DNA of 64,000 bases from JAJPKK01 sp963802745 (GCA_963802745.1 CAWDKL010000009.1:1-64000), one strand, 5' to 3'; positions 9,014 to 17,652 are shown, numbered from the stretch's first letter. Numbers and translations: made by a program. The notes: a model not told the origin generated them from the sequence alone.

Positions 9014-10023
9014 CGGCGCGGTTGCCGGCATCCAAAAACGCCGGACCGAAGCAGCCGCGGCGCCGCGACGTCCTGCAGCTCGCTGCCCTTGCGGCGGTCT
9101 GCGCCCTGCCGGGCGGTGCCGGCGCCCAAGCCTATCCGGCTCGGCCCGTGCGCCTCATCGTCGCCACCACGGCGGGCGCCACCAGCGACATCGTGGCGCG
9201 CCTGACGGCGCAGTGGCTCACCGAGCATGCGGGGCAGCAATTCATCGTCGAGAACCGGCCCGGCGGCGGCAATAATATCGGCACGGAGGCGGTGGTCCGC
9301 GCCACGCCCGACGGCTACACGCTGCTGTTCGTCAATGCGGTGAACGCCATCAACGCGACGCTGTTCGAAAAGCTCAGCTACAATTTCACCTCGGATATCG
9401 TACCCGTAGCCGGCATCATCCGGGTGCCAATGGTGATGCAGATCAACCCGGCGGTGCCGGCCAAGACGGTGCCGGAATTCATCGCGCTCGCCCGCGCCAA
9501 TCCGGGCAAGATCAACATGGCCTCGGCAGGCATCGGCTCGACGCCGCATGTGGCCGGCGAACTGTTCAAGATGATGACCGGGGTCAACATGCTGCACGTG
9601 CCCTATCGCGGCGGTGCGCAGGCGATCACGGATCTGCTCGGCGGCCAGGTCCAGGTGATGTTCGAGCCGATCGCCGGACCGCTGGACCACCTGCGCTCGG
9701 GCCGGCTGCGCCCGCTCGCGGTCACCACCACGGTCCGGTCGGCGGCGCTGCCCGACGTGCCGACCGTCGCCGAATTCGTGCCCGGCTACGAGGCCAGCGC
9801 CTGGTACGGCCTCGGGGCGCCCCGCGGCACGCCCGCGGACGTGATCGACACGCTCAACCGCCTGGTCAACACGGCACTGGCGGATCCCAAGCTGCAGGCG
9901 CGCTTTGCCGACCTTGGTGCCACCACGCTGCCGGGAACGCCGGCCGATTTTGCAAAACTCATCGCCGACGAAACCGACAAATGGGGCCGGGTGGTGAAGT
10001 TTTCGGGCGCCAAGGCAGAGTGA
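8971..10023 (+). CDS. Bug/TctC family periplasmic solute-binding protein
   Basis: Intact TctC-type binding protein, a paralogue of the gene before it (shared SYNF, GELFKMM, MLHVPYRGG, VPTV and FVPGYEAS blocks). The longest start is ATG 8971, inside the preceding gene. The TTG at 9010 forms a TTGA overlap with the upstream stop and is a plausible coupled start, because the signal region PRRRDVLQLAALAAVCALPG begins only after it; I keep 8971 as the conservative bound. Ligand pocket loops such as ATTAGATSDIVA and ENRPGGGNNIGTE are complete. The tandem arrangement suggests local duplication. Confidence 0.88.
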   Translation: MGQGGEIFGRAAGLTARLPASKNAGPKQPRRRDVLQLAALAAVCALPGGAGAQAYPARPVRLIVATTAGATSDIVARLTAQWLTEHAGQQFIVENRPGGGNNIGTEAVVRATPDGYTLLFVNAVNAINATLFEKLSYNFTSDIVPVAGIIRVPMVMQINPAVPAKTVPEFIALARANPGKINMASAGIGSTPHVAGELFKMMTGVNMLHVPYRGGAQAITDLLGGQVQVMFEPIAGPLDHLRSGRLRPLAVTTTVRSAALPDVPTVAEFVPGYEASAWYGLGAPRGTPADVIDTLNRLVNTALADPKLQARFADLGATTLPGTPADFAKLIADETDKWGRVVKFSGAKAE

Positions 10024-10073
10024 CCGCGGCCTATGGCGAAACGGAGCCTCGTTCAAGTTCAAGACGCCGACAA

Positions 10074-10712
10074 TCAATGCATGTGCAGCGCCAGCCGTTC
10101 GGCCTGTGCGGCATCCTGCGGCGTATTGACGTTGAAGAACGGATCGATCGGCTGGTCCGGCCATTCCGCAAGGGCGATGCCGTGGCGGGCGGTCCAGACC
10201 TCGATCTTGTGCAAGCCTTCGTCGATCAGCGCGTGCCGTAAATTCTCGCGCAGCGCCACCGGCCACAGCCCGGCCACCGGATGGCGCCAATCGCCCGAAC
10301 GGGCGCAAGCGAGCGGCGTGCCGGCCCGCTGCCGCGCGTCATGCAGGCGGGCGACGAGATCGTGGGGCAAGAACGGACAATCGCCCGGCGCGCTCACGAT
10401 CCACGCGATCTCCGGCGCATGGGTGACGGCCCAGTCGAGGCCGGCCAAAATACCGGCGAGCGGACCGGCGAAATCCGGCACGCTGTCGGGCACGACCGGC
10501 AGGCCAAAGCGGGCAAACCGCGCCGGGTCGCCGTTGGCGTTGAGCACGATGCCGGCGCAAGCCGGCCGCAAGCGCGCGAGCACCCGGTCCAGAATGGCCA
10601 CGCCGCCGATCTCGATCAGCGCCTTGTCGCCGCCGCCCATGCGGCGCGCGAGACCGCCCGCCAGCACCAGGCCGAGGGTTTCAGGGTAAGGCCAAGGAAG
10701 CGAATGCGGCAT
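10074..10712 (-). CDS. mobA: molybdenum cofactor guanylyltransferase MobA
   Basis: Transfers GMP from GTP to molybdopterin to make the guanine dinucleotide form of the cofactor. The nucleotide-binding start is LVLAGGLARRMGGGDKALIE, with the LAGGxxxRMGxxDK signature complete. Further blocks are PDFAGPLAGILAGLDW and APGDCPFLP, where the Asp binds metal, and the C-terminal FFNVNTPQD is typical. ATG 10712 is taken as the start; an ATG at 10742 would add ten residues and lie 3 bases after the fdhD stop. It is downstream of fdhD in the same direction, so both serve formate dehydrogenase or other molybdoenzyme maturation. Confidence 0.95.
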   Translation of the reverse strand: MPHSLPWPYPETLGLVLAGGLARRMGGGDKALIEIGGVAILDRVLARLRPACAGIVLNANGDPARFARFGLPVVPDSVPDFAGPLAGILAGLDWAVTHAPEIAWIVSAPGDCPFLPHDLVARLHDARQRAGTPLACARSGDWRHPVAGLWPVALRENLRHALIDEGLHKIEVWTARHGIALAEWPDQPIDPFFNVNTPQDAAQAERLALHMH

Positions 10713-10745
10713 CGTCTTCAAGGGGTGCCGGGCGGAGCGCAAACG

Positions 10746-11630
10746 TCAATCATCATAGGCCGCCGCCTTGCGCCGGTGTTTCGCACTCTCGTCCTCCACA
10801 TAGGCGAGATCCTGATCGAACACGATGCGCTCCGCGCCGGCCAGCGCCACAAAGCGCTTGCCGCGCGCGCGGCCGATCAGGGTCAAATTCGCCTTGCGGG
10901 CCAGCTCCACCCCCCAGGCCGTGAAGCCGGACCGCGACACCAGGATGGGGATTCCCATGCGCACCGTCTTGATCACCATCTCGGAGGTGAGGCGTCCGGT
11001 GGTATAGAAAATCTTGTCGTCTGCCGCAACGCCGTGGCGGAACATCCAGCCGGCGATCTTATCGACCGCGTTGTGCCGGCCGACATCCTCCATATAGACG
11101 AGCGGGCGGTCCTGCCGCGCCAGCACGCAGCCATGGATCGCGCCGGCCTCCAGGTAAAGCGACGGCGTGGTGTTGATGGCGGCGGTGAGCGCATAGAGCC
11201 AGGAGGTGCGCAGTTGTGCCGCCGGCAGCCGCGCATTCTCGATCACCTCCATCAGGTCGCCGAACACGGTGCCCTGGGCGCAGCCGGAAGTCTGCACTTT
11301 TTTCTTGAGCTTTTGCTCGTAATTGGTGGCGCGTTCGGTCCGGACCACCGCGACGGCGAGTTCCTCGTCGTAATCGACGCCGGTGACCGCGTCGTCCGGT
11401 TGCAGCATGTTCTGGTTGAGCAGATAGCCGAGCGCCAGATAATCCGGATAATCGCCGATCGTCATGGCGGTGACGATCTCCTGGGCGTTAAGGAAGATCG
11501 TCAGCGCCCGCTCGACCACGACCGACGTCTCCACCGGCGCACCGGTGTGATCGATGCCGCGCACCCGCTCGGTCAGCCGCGGGTCGTTCGGATCGGGGCG
11601 TAGCAAATAATCGTCGAAGGGGCCGGACAT
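10746..11630 (-). CDS. fdhD: formate dehydrogenase accessory sulfurtransferase FdhD
   Basis: Carries sulfur from the IscS desulfurase to the molybdenum cofactor of formate dehydrogenase. Start MSGPFDDYLL at 11630 is chosen; the frame is open to 11744 with weaker upstream ATGs. Visible are ERALTIFLN, YLLNQNML, the reactive-Cys segment QTSGCAQG, the AGAIHGC stretch, VGRHNAVDKI and SEMVIKTVRMGIPI, all family blocks. The Cys loop has a single Cys rather than a CxxC pair. mobA follows by a few bases in the same direction, making a small molybdoenzyme maturation operon. No formate dehydrogenase subunit genes lie in the window. Confidence 0.95.
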   Translation of the reverse strand: MSGPFDDYLLRPDPNDPRLTERVRGIDHTGAPVETSVVVERALTIFLNAQEIVTAMTIGDYPDYLALGYLLNQNMLQPDDAVTGVDYDEELAVAVVRTERATNYEQKLKKKVQTSGCAQGTVFGDLMEVIENARLPAAQLRTSWLYALTAAINTTPSLYLEAGAIHGCVLARQDRPLVYMEDVGRHNAVDKIAGWMFRHGVAADDKIFYTTGRLTSEMVIKTVRMGIPILVSRSGFTAWGVELARKANLTLIGRARGKRFVALAGAERIVFDQDLAYVEDESAKHRRKAAAYDD

Positions 11631-11740
11631 TTGGCGGCACATTGTGGCCGGCCGATCCACTTTGCAAGGGTCTACGGCGGTGCCGCGTGCCCCTCCCGCG
11701 ATTGAAATAGGCAAATTGCACCCCATCGGTGCAAAAAAAA

Positions 11741-12700
11741 TCACCGCGGCGGAATACGGATCAGCTCGGTGAGTTGCTCCCGCGTCAGCGGCGCGGCCAT
11801 GTATCGAAATGCCACCGCATCGGCGTTGATGGCGTCGATGCCGACGATGGCATCGGGGTCGAGGGCACCGTCGGGATAAAAGCCGTCGCGCACGCGCTGC
11901 GCGGTCGCCTCGCTGATGCCGGCGAATTCCGCATAGTATCGCAGCGCCGCCGGGTCGGTGCGCATCCAGTCCACGGTCTCCCGGTAGGCCTGCATGAACC
12001 GCGCGACCGCCGGCTGGCGCGCCCGCAAGGCCGCGGCATTGGCGATGAGGAGCCGCACCGTCTGGTCGCGCAAAACCGCCGCGTCATTGCCGTTGGCGAT
12101 GACCCGGATCTTGCTCTGGTCGATGAGGTCGAGACCGAATGGCGGGCCCGCCCAGCCGACGTCGATCTGGCCGGTCATGACCTGCGTCAGGGTCGCGGGC
12201 GGGCTGCCGGTCGCAATCGGCCTGGCCTTGAGCCCGTACTGCTTGATGAAGGCGGTGACGATGGCGTGGGTCGAGGCACCGACCGTGGAGTAGGCGATGG
12301 TCCGGCCGGCGGTATCCTGCAATGTCTTGATCGGCGAATCCGCGCGCACGTACCAGAAGAGGTCGGCGCCGCCGGTCATCTCGGCCCCGATGATGCGCAG
12401 TGGCGCGCCCTTGGCAAACGCGCCGAAGACTCCGAGCGCCCCCGCGGACGCCCCAATCTCCACGCCGCCGGAGATCACCGCCTGCTGCGTCTCGCCGCCG
12501 CCCTGGGTGTAGAGAATGTCGAGCGCGATGCCATGCTTGGCAAAAATCCCGGCGCGCTTGCCGAGTTCCGCAACGGAGGTGTCCCACAGCCCGCGCTGGC
12601 CGACGGCAATCCGCAGCGCCTCGTCGGCGCCGGCGGGGCCGGTGAGCCACAGCAGCGACGCGAGGGTAACGAGGATGCTCAACCGTTGCCGTAACCGCAT
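11741..12700 (-). CDS. ABC transporter substrate-binding protein, NitT/TauT (SsuA/THI5-like) family
   Basis: Periplasmic binding protein of an ABC importer. The first 25 residues are a signal peptide (LSILVTLASLLWLTG, cut near GADE). The NMT1/SsuA fold blocks include LWDTSVAELGKRAGIFAKHG, TQGGGETQQAVISGG, IGASAGALG, YSTVGASTHAIV and GWAGPPFGLD. No permease or ATPase gene is adjacent, so it is an orphan. Ligands of this family include sulfonates, nitrate, thiamine precursors and aromatic acids; none can be chosen here. It ends just before fdhD's upstream region on the same strand. Confidence 0.85.
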   Translation of the reverse strand: MRLRQRLSILVTLASLLWLTGPAGADEALRIAVGQRGLWDTSVAELGKRAGIFAKHGIALDILYTQGGGETQQAVISGGVEIGASAGALGVFGAFAKGAPLRIIGAEMTGGADLFWYVRADSPIKTLQDTAGRTIAYSTVGASTHAIVTAFIKQYGLKARPIATGSPPATLTQVMTGQIDVGWAGPPFGLDLIDQSKIRVIANGNDAAVLRDQTVRLLIANAAALRARQPAVARFMQAYRETVDWMRTDPAALRYYAEFAGISEATAQRVRDGFYPDGALDPDAIVGIDAINADAVAFRYMAAPLTREQLTELIRIPPR

Positions 12701-13343
12701 GGCGCGATCCTAGCCTTAGACCGAATTCCGGTCACGCCGAAACAGCTGGAGTCATGGCCATGGGTGTCGCGGGCGTCGCGGTCGTCTTGCAACAGGTCGT
12801 GCATCGATGCATAAAAAGTGAACATTTCGCGGGATTCGATCTGCACCCTCGTGCCCGCAATTCCGGGGCGCCGAGAAGCGGTGAGTTTGCAACCAGGTAG
12901 CCAAGCGCGACTTTTCGCCTTGGCGGGCCGAACTCTCCCAAAGCCATCCGGCAATTCTCTCATAACAGGGAATTAGCAGCGGAAATCGCGATTTTTTGCC
13001 CGTCAAAAATCCGTTCATCTCATTTGTGAAAGCTCACCAAAATGTTGCGCGAAACGTCCCGCAGTCCGCAGAAATCGGGAATCCGCGGCGGCGGAACCCG
13101 TTGCAGCTACCAACAATCGGCCGCGTCGTCTGTGCTCGCAGCTGCCCCTCACCCCAACCCTTTCCCCATCGAGAAGAACGATGGGGAGAGTTCCCATCAG
13201 CTTTGCGCACGTTGATGGATGAAACCGCAGGTTGCCGCAGGGTGCGCAAAGGCGCCTGCTCAGGCGGAGCCGATACGCTGCGGCACGCGTCGTGCGCACC
13301 ATCAGGCGCATCCAACCCCTGCGCTTGGTGAGGCATGTTCTGC
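12701..13343. other. gene-free stretch between binding-protein gene and small gene
   Basis: Short frames here lack ribosome binding sites and coding character. The only structure I see is the hairpin repeat at 13145-13192. This is the start of a more AT-rich accessory zone. Confidence 0.5.
13145..13192. repeat. intergenic hairpin repeat of the CCTCACCCCAACCC type
   Basis: CCCTCACCCCAACCCTTTCC is followed by an inverted pair CCCCATCG (13164-13171) and CGATGGGG (13179-13186) with a 7-base loop. It resembles a widespread short intergenic repeat of alphaproteobacteria. No T-run follows, so it is not a clear terminator. Confidence 0.55.
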
Positions 13344-13727
13344 TTAGGTGGCTCTTTTTTTCGCCTTCTTCGTCGGTTCCGTAGCCGCCGCAGCTTCATC
13401 TTTAACCGCACGTTCGTTAGTAGCCCCCCTCCAAAGCAGCGCTGACGGTGGCAATCGATTGACGACCATATCTTCCGCTGATGGTGGAGACATCGGAGGC
13501 GAGAAATCAAAACTCAGAAGCGGAATGTCATCATTTCTCATAATTTTGAGCCGATCCTCTATTTTTTTTTCCAAATAGTGCTTCACTTCTCTACTTATCC
13601 GATCGTCCTGCCTATCAGCTTCCTGCTTAAGGAATACAATTGCTCTATCGGCATCCGACGACATTTGTTCTCGCACCGACCGTACATTTCCGGTCAACCA
13701 CTCCCTAAAGTTTTCGATGATGGCCAT
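13344..13727 (-). CDS. hypothetical charged protein with helical N-terminus
   Basis: A 127-residue protein, not recognised. The ATG at 13727 follows a GGGG-containing purine tract. Residues 1-60 are highly charged and helical (FREWLTGNVRSVREQMSS, SREVKHYLEKKIEDRL). The middle is proline-rich and the C-terminus is Ala/Lys-rich (AAAATEPTKKAKKRAT). No signal peptide or membrane segment. Codon use is less GC-biased than in the household genes. The helical N-terminus could be a coiled coil. It stands alone. Confidence 0.5.
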   Translation of the reverse strand: MAIIENFREWLTGNVRSVREQMSSDADRAIVFLKQEADRQDDRISREVKHYLEKKIEDRLKIMRNDDIPLLSFDFSPPMSPPSAEDMVVNRLPPSALLWRGATNERAVKDEAAAATEPTKKAKKRAT

Positions 13728-14149
13728 GGTTATTCACCCCCTGTCTTTGATGTCTTCTGTAGCGGATCGATAGTTAATAATATGCTAATCAGCGGGTGTT
13801 GACATGTATGATTTAGTTGCGAACGGACTTTTTGTCTCAATGATGGCAAGTATGAGGCTAAATGCTCGCGGCGCCAGAGGATCCAGATCGGCTGGTCAAG
13901 CGCCGAACATGGTCTAAGCTTCCGCGCTTTACATTGCCCAAACACCGGCACCTGCCGGTGGTTCGTGCACTGTCGCGGCTGCGCGCAACGTCGGACCGGC
14001 AGCGCGGCGGCAGATCCGGTCCCAGCAACGTTCGCCGACAGGGTGAGGCTGAGCGGTCGGGCAGTGGGCTTCCCCGCCATCGCAGCCGGGCCGAAGACAA
14101 CGGCGCCACCGCGTGAAAATCAAAGCCGCGAACCGACGGGCGGCAGGAA
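13728..14149. other. gene-free stretch
   Basis: No frame with a ribosome binding site or recognisable product. Composition shifts from AT-rich near 13.8 kb to GC-rich by 14.1 kb. Confidence 0.45.
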
Positions 14150-14359
14150 ATGCGTGAGGAGCTTTCGCGCATTCGAATCGAGATTGAACGTGTAAAGGTC
14201 GCCGTGGCGAAGCTGGAGCTGGCACGCCACGCCACGCCACGCCACCGATTGAGGCCCTCACCACGCCCGCCACGGGGCCGCGCCTGGAAGGGGCCCCAGC
14301 CGACTATCGGGATGCTTCCGGCTTGGCATCGCTTCGCTGATCATCCGCACGTCCCGTGA
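14150..14359 (+). CDS. possible small coiled-coil protein
   Basis: The first 30 residues (MREELSRIRIEIERVKVAVA) look like a genuine charged amphipathic helix. After a CACGC slippage tract near 14220 the frame becomes Pro/Arg-rich and less credible. No good ribosome binding site. Perhaps a decayed small gene. Confidence 0.28.
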   Translation: MREELSRIRIEIERVKVAVAKLELARHATPRHRLRPSPRPPRGRAWKGPQPTIGMLPAWHRFADHPHVP

Positions 14360-14458
14360 GCTACATGCTCCCGCCAGTTCGGCCGGGCGAGAGCGCCGGA
14401 CCATCCCGCACCGACGCACCCGCCACGAAGAGCTCGCATGACGGCACCGGAACGTCAT
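14258..14458 (-). pseudogene. broken copy of a PNWRE micro-protein and following gene start
   Basis: Reverse-strand DNA here resembles the pair at 17.5-17.65 kb. An ATG at 14458 begins MTF, and a second frame ends PNWREHVAHGTCG with a stop at 14341; the two are not in register, so an indel has broken the gene. Just downstream, AMPSRKHPDSR matches AMPGRKRADSR at the start of the gene ending at 17165. Only the first part of that second gene remains. Confidence 0.4.
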
Positions 14459-14631
14459 CCGGCCAGAAATCATCGCGCACGCGGCAGCTGCACGAATTCC
14501 CCGCCGCAGCCCCGCCCTCTGCCACGGCCACGACGTGCGCGGCCCTGCCATGCCGTTCAATCCCTAGCAGGATCTCATTCGGGCCGGCCCGTCCGGATGC
14601 GGCACGCCGTTCGGGATGATCTGTTGCCCCG

Positions 14632-14658
14632 CAAAAAGCCCGCCAACGGGGCGGGCAT
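14632..14658 (-). terminator. rho-independent terminator-like hairpin (leftward)
   Basis: On the reverse strand GCCCGCC and GGCGGGC pair around a short loop and are followed by a T5 run (plus-strand AAAAA at 14633-14637). No clear gene on that strand lies just upstream, so its client is unknown. Confidence 0.5.
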
Positions 14659-14745
14659 GCTCATGTGACTGCCTGGGTGTGACGCTGATCACATGCGGCT
14701 GCACTTTCCTCCCCCATAATGTTGGCTGGCAAAAGGAGATTTCCC

Positions 14746-14925
14746 ATGCTGGCTCGCACAAACCTCGCTACCGCAAAAACCACAAATCGCCCGAAAACGC
14801 ACGATGCCGCCATCATGGCGTTCACGGCCGCGGCCCTCATAGGATTGACTGCAATCCTAGGTACGATCGGAATCGGACCACCAGTCGATCAGGATCAGGT
14901 GCCTTCGATCTTCGCCGGCCCTTGA
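14746..14925 (+). CDS. small single-pass membrane protein
   Basis: A 59-residue product. ATG 14746 is supported by AAGGAG ten bases upstream, among the best ribosome binding sites of this zone. Residues 1-26 are polar and basic, then AAIMAFTAAALIGLTAILGTIGIG forms one membrane helix, with a short acidic tail (VDQDQ). I do not recognise a family. An earlier ATG at 14719 is unlikely because it lies before the ribosome binding site. Confidence 0.55.
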   Translation: MLARTNLATAKTTNRPKTHDAAIMAFTAAALIGLTAILGTIGIGPPVDQDQVPSIFAGP

Positions 14926-15316
14926 TCAAAACGGCCACTGCGGCGGGCCGCGGTGTCGGCCGCCGCTATTTTAGCCGCAAAAACGCCGCACAATCAGCAA
15001 CCTGGGTCGTCTCTTGCGGTTGCGAATGATAAAAAAGCCCAATTCGGGTGATCGGATCAAATGAAACAATTCCCTGAGCCCTGCGGCTGAAGGGGCATTG
15101 TCGGGACGAACCGAAAACGCGCCGACTTAACTTCTTGACGGCCTTCCTGAGCAAAACGAAAAGGCCCGCCCCGAAAAGGACGGGTCTTTAACCCGATCGG
15201 ATTGACGCCGCTCCGCGCGCCATTCATGTCGTCGTAATCTGTCAGCCGAATTGCGAGGTACACGGAACTAACAGCGATCTACCACGTTGTCTTAGTTCGC
15301 AAGGCGGAGGAAACAA
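14926..15316. other. gene-free stretch with one imperfect hairpin
   Basis: No coding evidence. Near 15163-15190 an imperfect GC-rich hairpin (GGCCCGCCCC, loop GAAA, GGACGGGTC) is followed by TTTAA on the plus strand and T-rich DNA on the reverse strand, possibly a bidirectional terminator. Confidence 0.4.
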
Positions 15317-15646
15317 ATGAAACACTTAGTACTATTATCGGCCCTGTTTGTTCTGGTTTACGGCTCTGCAAAAGCGCAATCCGTCAACGACCCCGCAATC
15401 GAGACTTGCAAAGTGACAGGACTTATCGCTTTGAGAGAGCAAACACCCTCTCTCAAGAATTTAGTTATTGATGCGGAAAATCTTACCGTATCTAAAGCCA
15501 ATACCTCGATTGAAAACATTCCGGTTCGTATGGTGATCATGGGAGAGGCATATCTTGAAAGAAAAGAGACAGGCCGATTGCATCATTTCGTGTGCCTTAT
15601 AGGGGACAAAGGCAAGGTTTTGCTGACATTCTTCTCAGCCAAATGA
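15317..15646 (+). CDS. small exported protein of unknown function
   Basis: 109 residues. GGAGG lies eight bases before ATG 15317. Residues 1-20 are a signal peptide (HLVLLSALFVLVYG, cut near AKAQ), so the mature 89-residue protein is periplasmic or secreted. It has two Cys (ETCKV and FVCLIG) that could form a disulfide. The sequence around IPVRMVIMGEAYLERKE suggests a beta-rich fold. Not recognised. Codon use is AT-richer than in the flanking core genes. Confidence 0.6.
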   Translation: MKHLVLLSALFVLVYGSAKAQSVNDPAIETCKVTGLIALREQTPSLKNLVIDAENLTVSKANTSIENIPVRMVIMGEAYLERKETGRLHHFVCLIGDKGKVLLTFFSAK

Positions 15647-15893
15647 TCCCAGATGGTCAAGGAGTGCGCAGCTTTTGCGTTGGCACATGTTCCGCCCCAC
15701 AGGAAGCAAAGATTGCAGCTTAGGGTAGGATCGGACCGGCCGACCAAAGGCGGCACCAGGACCACACGGGTCTCAATCGCTCCTTAAAGACTCTTCCATC
15801 TTGCGTCGATCCGCCCGACCTCGATTTTGATTTTGATCCTCAAATCGAACCTCAGGATGATGACTATGAGGCTAACTAAAAAGGAGGTCAAGA

Positions 15894-16112
15894 ATGAATA
15901 GGATTCTGAAGAGGCCCAGGACCGCCGAGGCAATTAGGTCTAAGGCATTACGAAATGCTCGTTTAAGCCTGTGTGGATGTTTAGGGGTAACGGTTCTTGC
16001 AGCCATTGCGGTTTATGTAGGCAACAAGGTTTTGTTAGTCATTGATTCCATTCTGTTTCTAGTGCTGGCATATATTGCTATTGCTAACTATAGATTAGCT
16101 CGTAAACTATGA
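15894..16112 (+). CDS. small two-helix membrane protein
   Basis: 72 residues behind a near-perfect AAAAAGGAGGTCAAGA ribosome binding site. A basic N-terminus (NRILKRPRTAEAIRSKALR) precedes two hydrophobic stretches (LSLCGCLGVTVLAAIAVYV and VLLVIDSILFLVLAYIAIA) and a short basic tail. Orientation is probably N-in, C-in. No family recognised and no operon partner close by. Confidence 0.6.
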   Translation: MNRILKRPRTAEAIRSKALRNARLSLCGCLGVTVLAAIAVYVGNKVLLVIDSILFLVLAYIAIANYRLARKL

Positions 16113-16417
16113 GCGCCGAAGTTTTCCGGAGGGCCGAGAATACGCTTTTGCGAAAACAAATATGGGATGAGCGCCTCGACGAGCGGTTCGTTGCGCGCTA
16201 TGATACACGATCGCCGCACCGGCGGATTGATGATGATATTTGGAAACCTGTCCGCCAGATGCTCGATCGGTGGTGACGATCTCTGGCGCGTTTACGCCTG
16301 CCCCGCAGGGGGCGGTCCTCGCCGATGATGGCACCAAGCGAGAGGCTTTGCGGTTTCGTCTGACGCCCAAGGTTTGATTTGCAAAAATCGTTTCGCGAGA
16401 ACGCGTCCCGTGAACTA
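16113..16417. other. gene-free stretch
   Basis: Short frames on both strands without ribosome binding sites. I see no known motif or repeat. Confidence 0.4.
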
Positions 16418-16690
16418 TCATTCATGTTCTAATCCAGGGAGATCACGTTTAAATTCTGGAATATCCGGCTTAAGCTCTGGAATATTACGCTTCAGTTCTG
16501 GAATATTACGTTTCAATTCTGGAATATCACGTTTCAATTCAGGAATATTACGTTCCAATTCAGGAGCTTCGCGTTCGATTGTTGACCCGTTGTAATTTTG
16601 TTCGGCGGCTGTAGCCTCCGAAAGATTGCAAGCGCCCACAATCGGCATCGTTAACACCGACAGCGCAGAAACTCGTAACATGTTTTTCAT
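16418..16690 (-). CDS. small lipoprotein-like protein with PELKR-N/D-I heptad repeats
   Basis: 90 residues. ATG 16690 follows AAAGGAGAAG on the reverse strand. The N-terminus (MLRVSALSVLTMPIVGAC) is a signal with a lipobox-like VGAC, so it is probably lipidated, or at least exported. From about residue 40 to the end it is a tandem heptad, PELKRNI, PELKRDI and variants, six to seven times, with Pro at a fixed heptad position. At DNA level this is a 21-bp repeat. Regular Pro argues against a plain coiled coil; an extended polyampholyte rod is a guess. I know no family for it. Confidence 0.65.
   Translation of the reverse strand: MKNMLRVSALSVLTMPIVGACNLSEATAAEQNYNGSTIEREAPELERNIPELKRDIPELKRNIPELKRNIPELKPDIPEFKRDLPGLEHE
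16440..16568. repeat. 21-bp tandem coding repeats
   Basis: Units like TTCTGGAATATTACGTTTCAA recur every 21 bp and encode the heptads of the reverse-strand lipoprotein-like gene. Units vary at several positions, so the array is older than the 165-bp repeats at 3 kb. Confidence 0.85.
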
Positions 16691-17164
16691 CTGACTTCTC
16701 CTTTACTTGGGACGTCCTATTTGCTGATTGCATGATATTTTTTCTTCAATCGTCCGTCCCGCGCTGCTGGCCCTGGTTGCAATCCCCCCTCCGCAGACCA
16801 CCGGATGACCGTCTGTGAATCGATGGGCGGGTGAGGGCCGGCATCCATGGCCAGCAGGCCCATTGCAACAATGGCGCTGGCAGTCGCGGGTGCGAAAGGC
16901 GTCATGACGTGGCTCGCGTTCGGGTTGCACTCGGATCATCAACGCGCGCAAATGGACCCCGTTCCACGTATCGTCCCCCAATCGCCCGCCATCCCTCGCA
17001 CGACCCGGTCCCGCGGTGCGTCGCCTCGCCCTGCGGTGATTTCGTCGAAGAGGCGACCGAGCGGGCCGGCGGCGGAGCCATCGGGATTGCGTTTCATCTG
17101 TCGTCAACGTTGCTCTGGCGGGCCATGACCAGTGGCAGACAGTTGTCTTGCACATACGGGGCGG
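16691..17164. other. stretch without a firm gene
   Basis: A 52-residue reverse frame (ATG at 17097, stop at 16939-16941; MKRNPDGSAAGPLGRLFDE) and a 62-residue reverse frame (16717-16905) look weakly coding but have no ribosome binding site. I do not call either. Confidence 0.3.
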
Positions 17165-17524
17165 TTATGGCCGGAGCACGCTCACGGTAATAACCACCGG
17201 TTTCGATGCCAATAGGGTGACGATCGGCGATTTGAGGGATGCGGCCCGGGCAGGCCGATCGGCGAATGCAAGAAGGTGGCGTTGGTCACGCCCAAACTTG
17301 TGGTCATCCGGAATCAAGGTCGCCGCACCGCAATGGAGCCGTCTCGGATCGCGTCCGAATTGCTGCGCACCGACCGCGATCGCCGCCGTTTCGTCCGGCA
17401 CCTCAATCGTGCCAAGCAGTACGCCTTCCGCCCGGACGATCCAGATATCCCAACGCGCGGCCGGTGTCGGCTGTTGCGGTGCACCGGCTACCGGCCGGCT
17501 ATCGGCGCGCTTCCTGCCTGGCAT
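17165..17524 (-). CDS. hypothetical protein with WDIWIVRA...LLGTIEVPDE domain
   Basis: 119 residues from MPGRKRADSR. The central part, RWDIWIVRAEGVLLGTIEVP with DETAAIAVGAQQFG, looks like a compact alpha/beta unit that I recall from small uncharacterised rhizobial proteins, but I cannot name a function. The flanks are less ordered. A micro-protein gene sits immediately upstream on the same strand and ends 18 bases before this start. The same gene order recurs in decayed form at 14.3 kb, which supports a real module. Confidence 0.4.
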   Translation of the reverse strand: MPGRKRADSRPVAGAPQQPTPAARWDIWIVRAEGVLLGTIEVPDETAAIAVGAQQFGRDPRRLHCGAATLIPDDHKFGRDQRHLLAFADRPARAASLKSPIVTLLASKPVVITVSVLRP

Positions 17525-17541
17525 CGCTCCGCCGGTCGCCC

Positions 17542-17652
17542 TCAAGTGCCGTGCGCCGCATGCTCCCGCCAGTTCGGCCAAGCGTCAACGTCGGCGTCGG
17601 CGGTGCCGCACCGGATGCAAACGATCCGCGGCCCGGAGCGCTGGAACGTCAT
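17542..17652 (-). CDS. 36-residue CxxC micro-protein ending PNWREHAAHGT
   Basis: ATG at 17652, TGA at 17542. The product begins MTFQRSGPRIVCIRCGTADA and ends AWPNWREHAAHGT. A CxxC pair followed by PNWRE and two His could form a small zinc knuckle. No clear ribosome binding site. Support comes from the decayed second copy at 14341-14458 and from a similar CxxC...PNWRE stretch in the integrated element near 29.2-29.3 kb. Confidence 0.4.
   Translation of the reverse strand: MTFQRSGPRIVCIRCGTADADVDAWPNWREHAAHGT

Noticed and set aside
16440..16568. CRISPR or iteron array
   Set aside because: The 21-bp units have no spacers and translate as heptads in frame with a signal-peptide gene.
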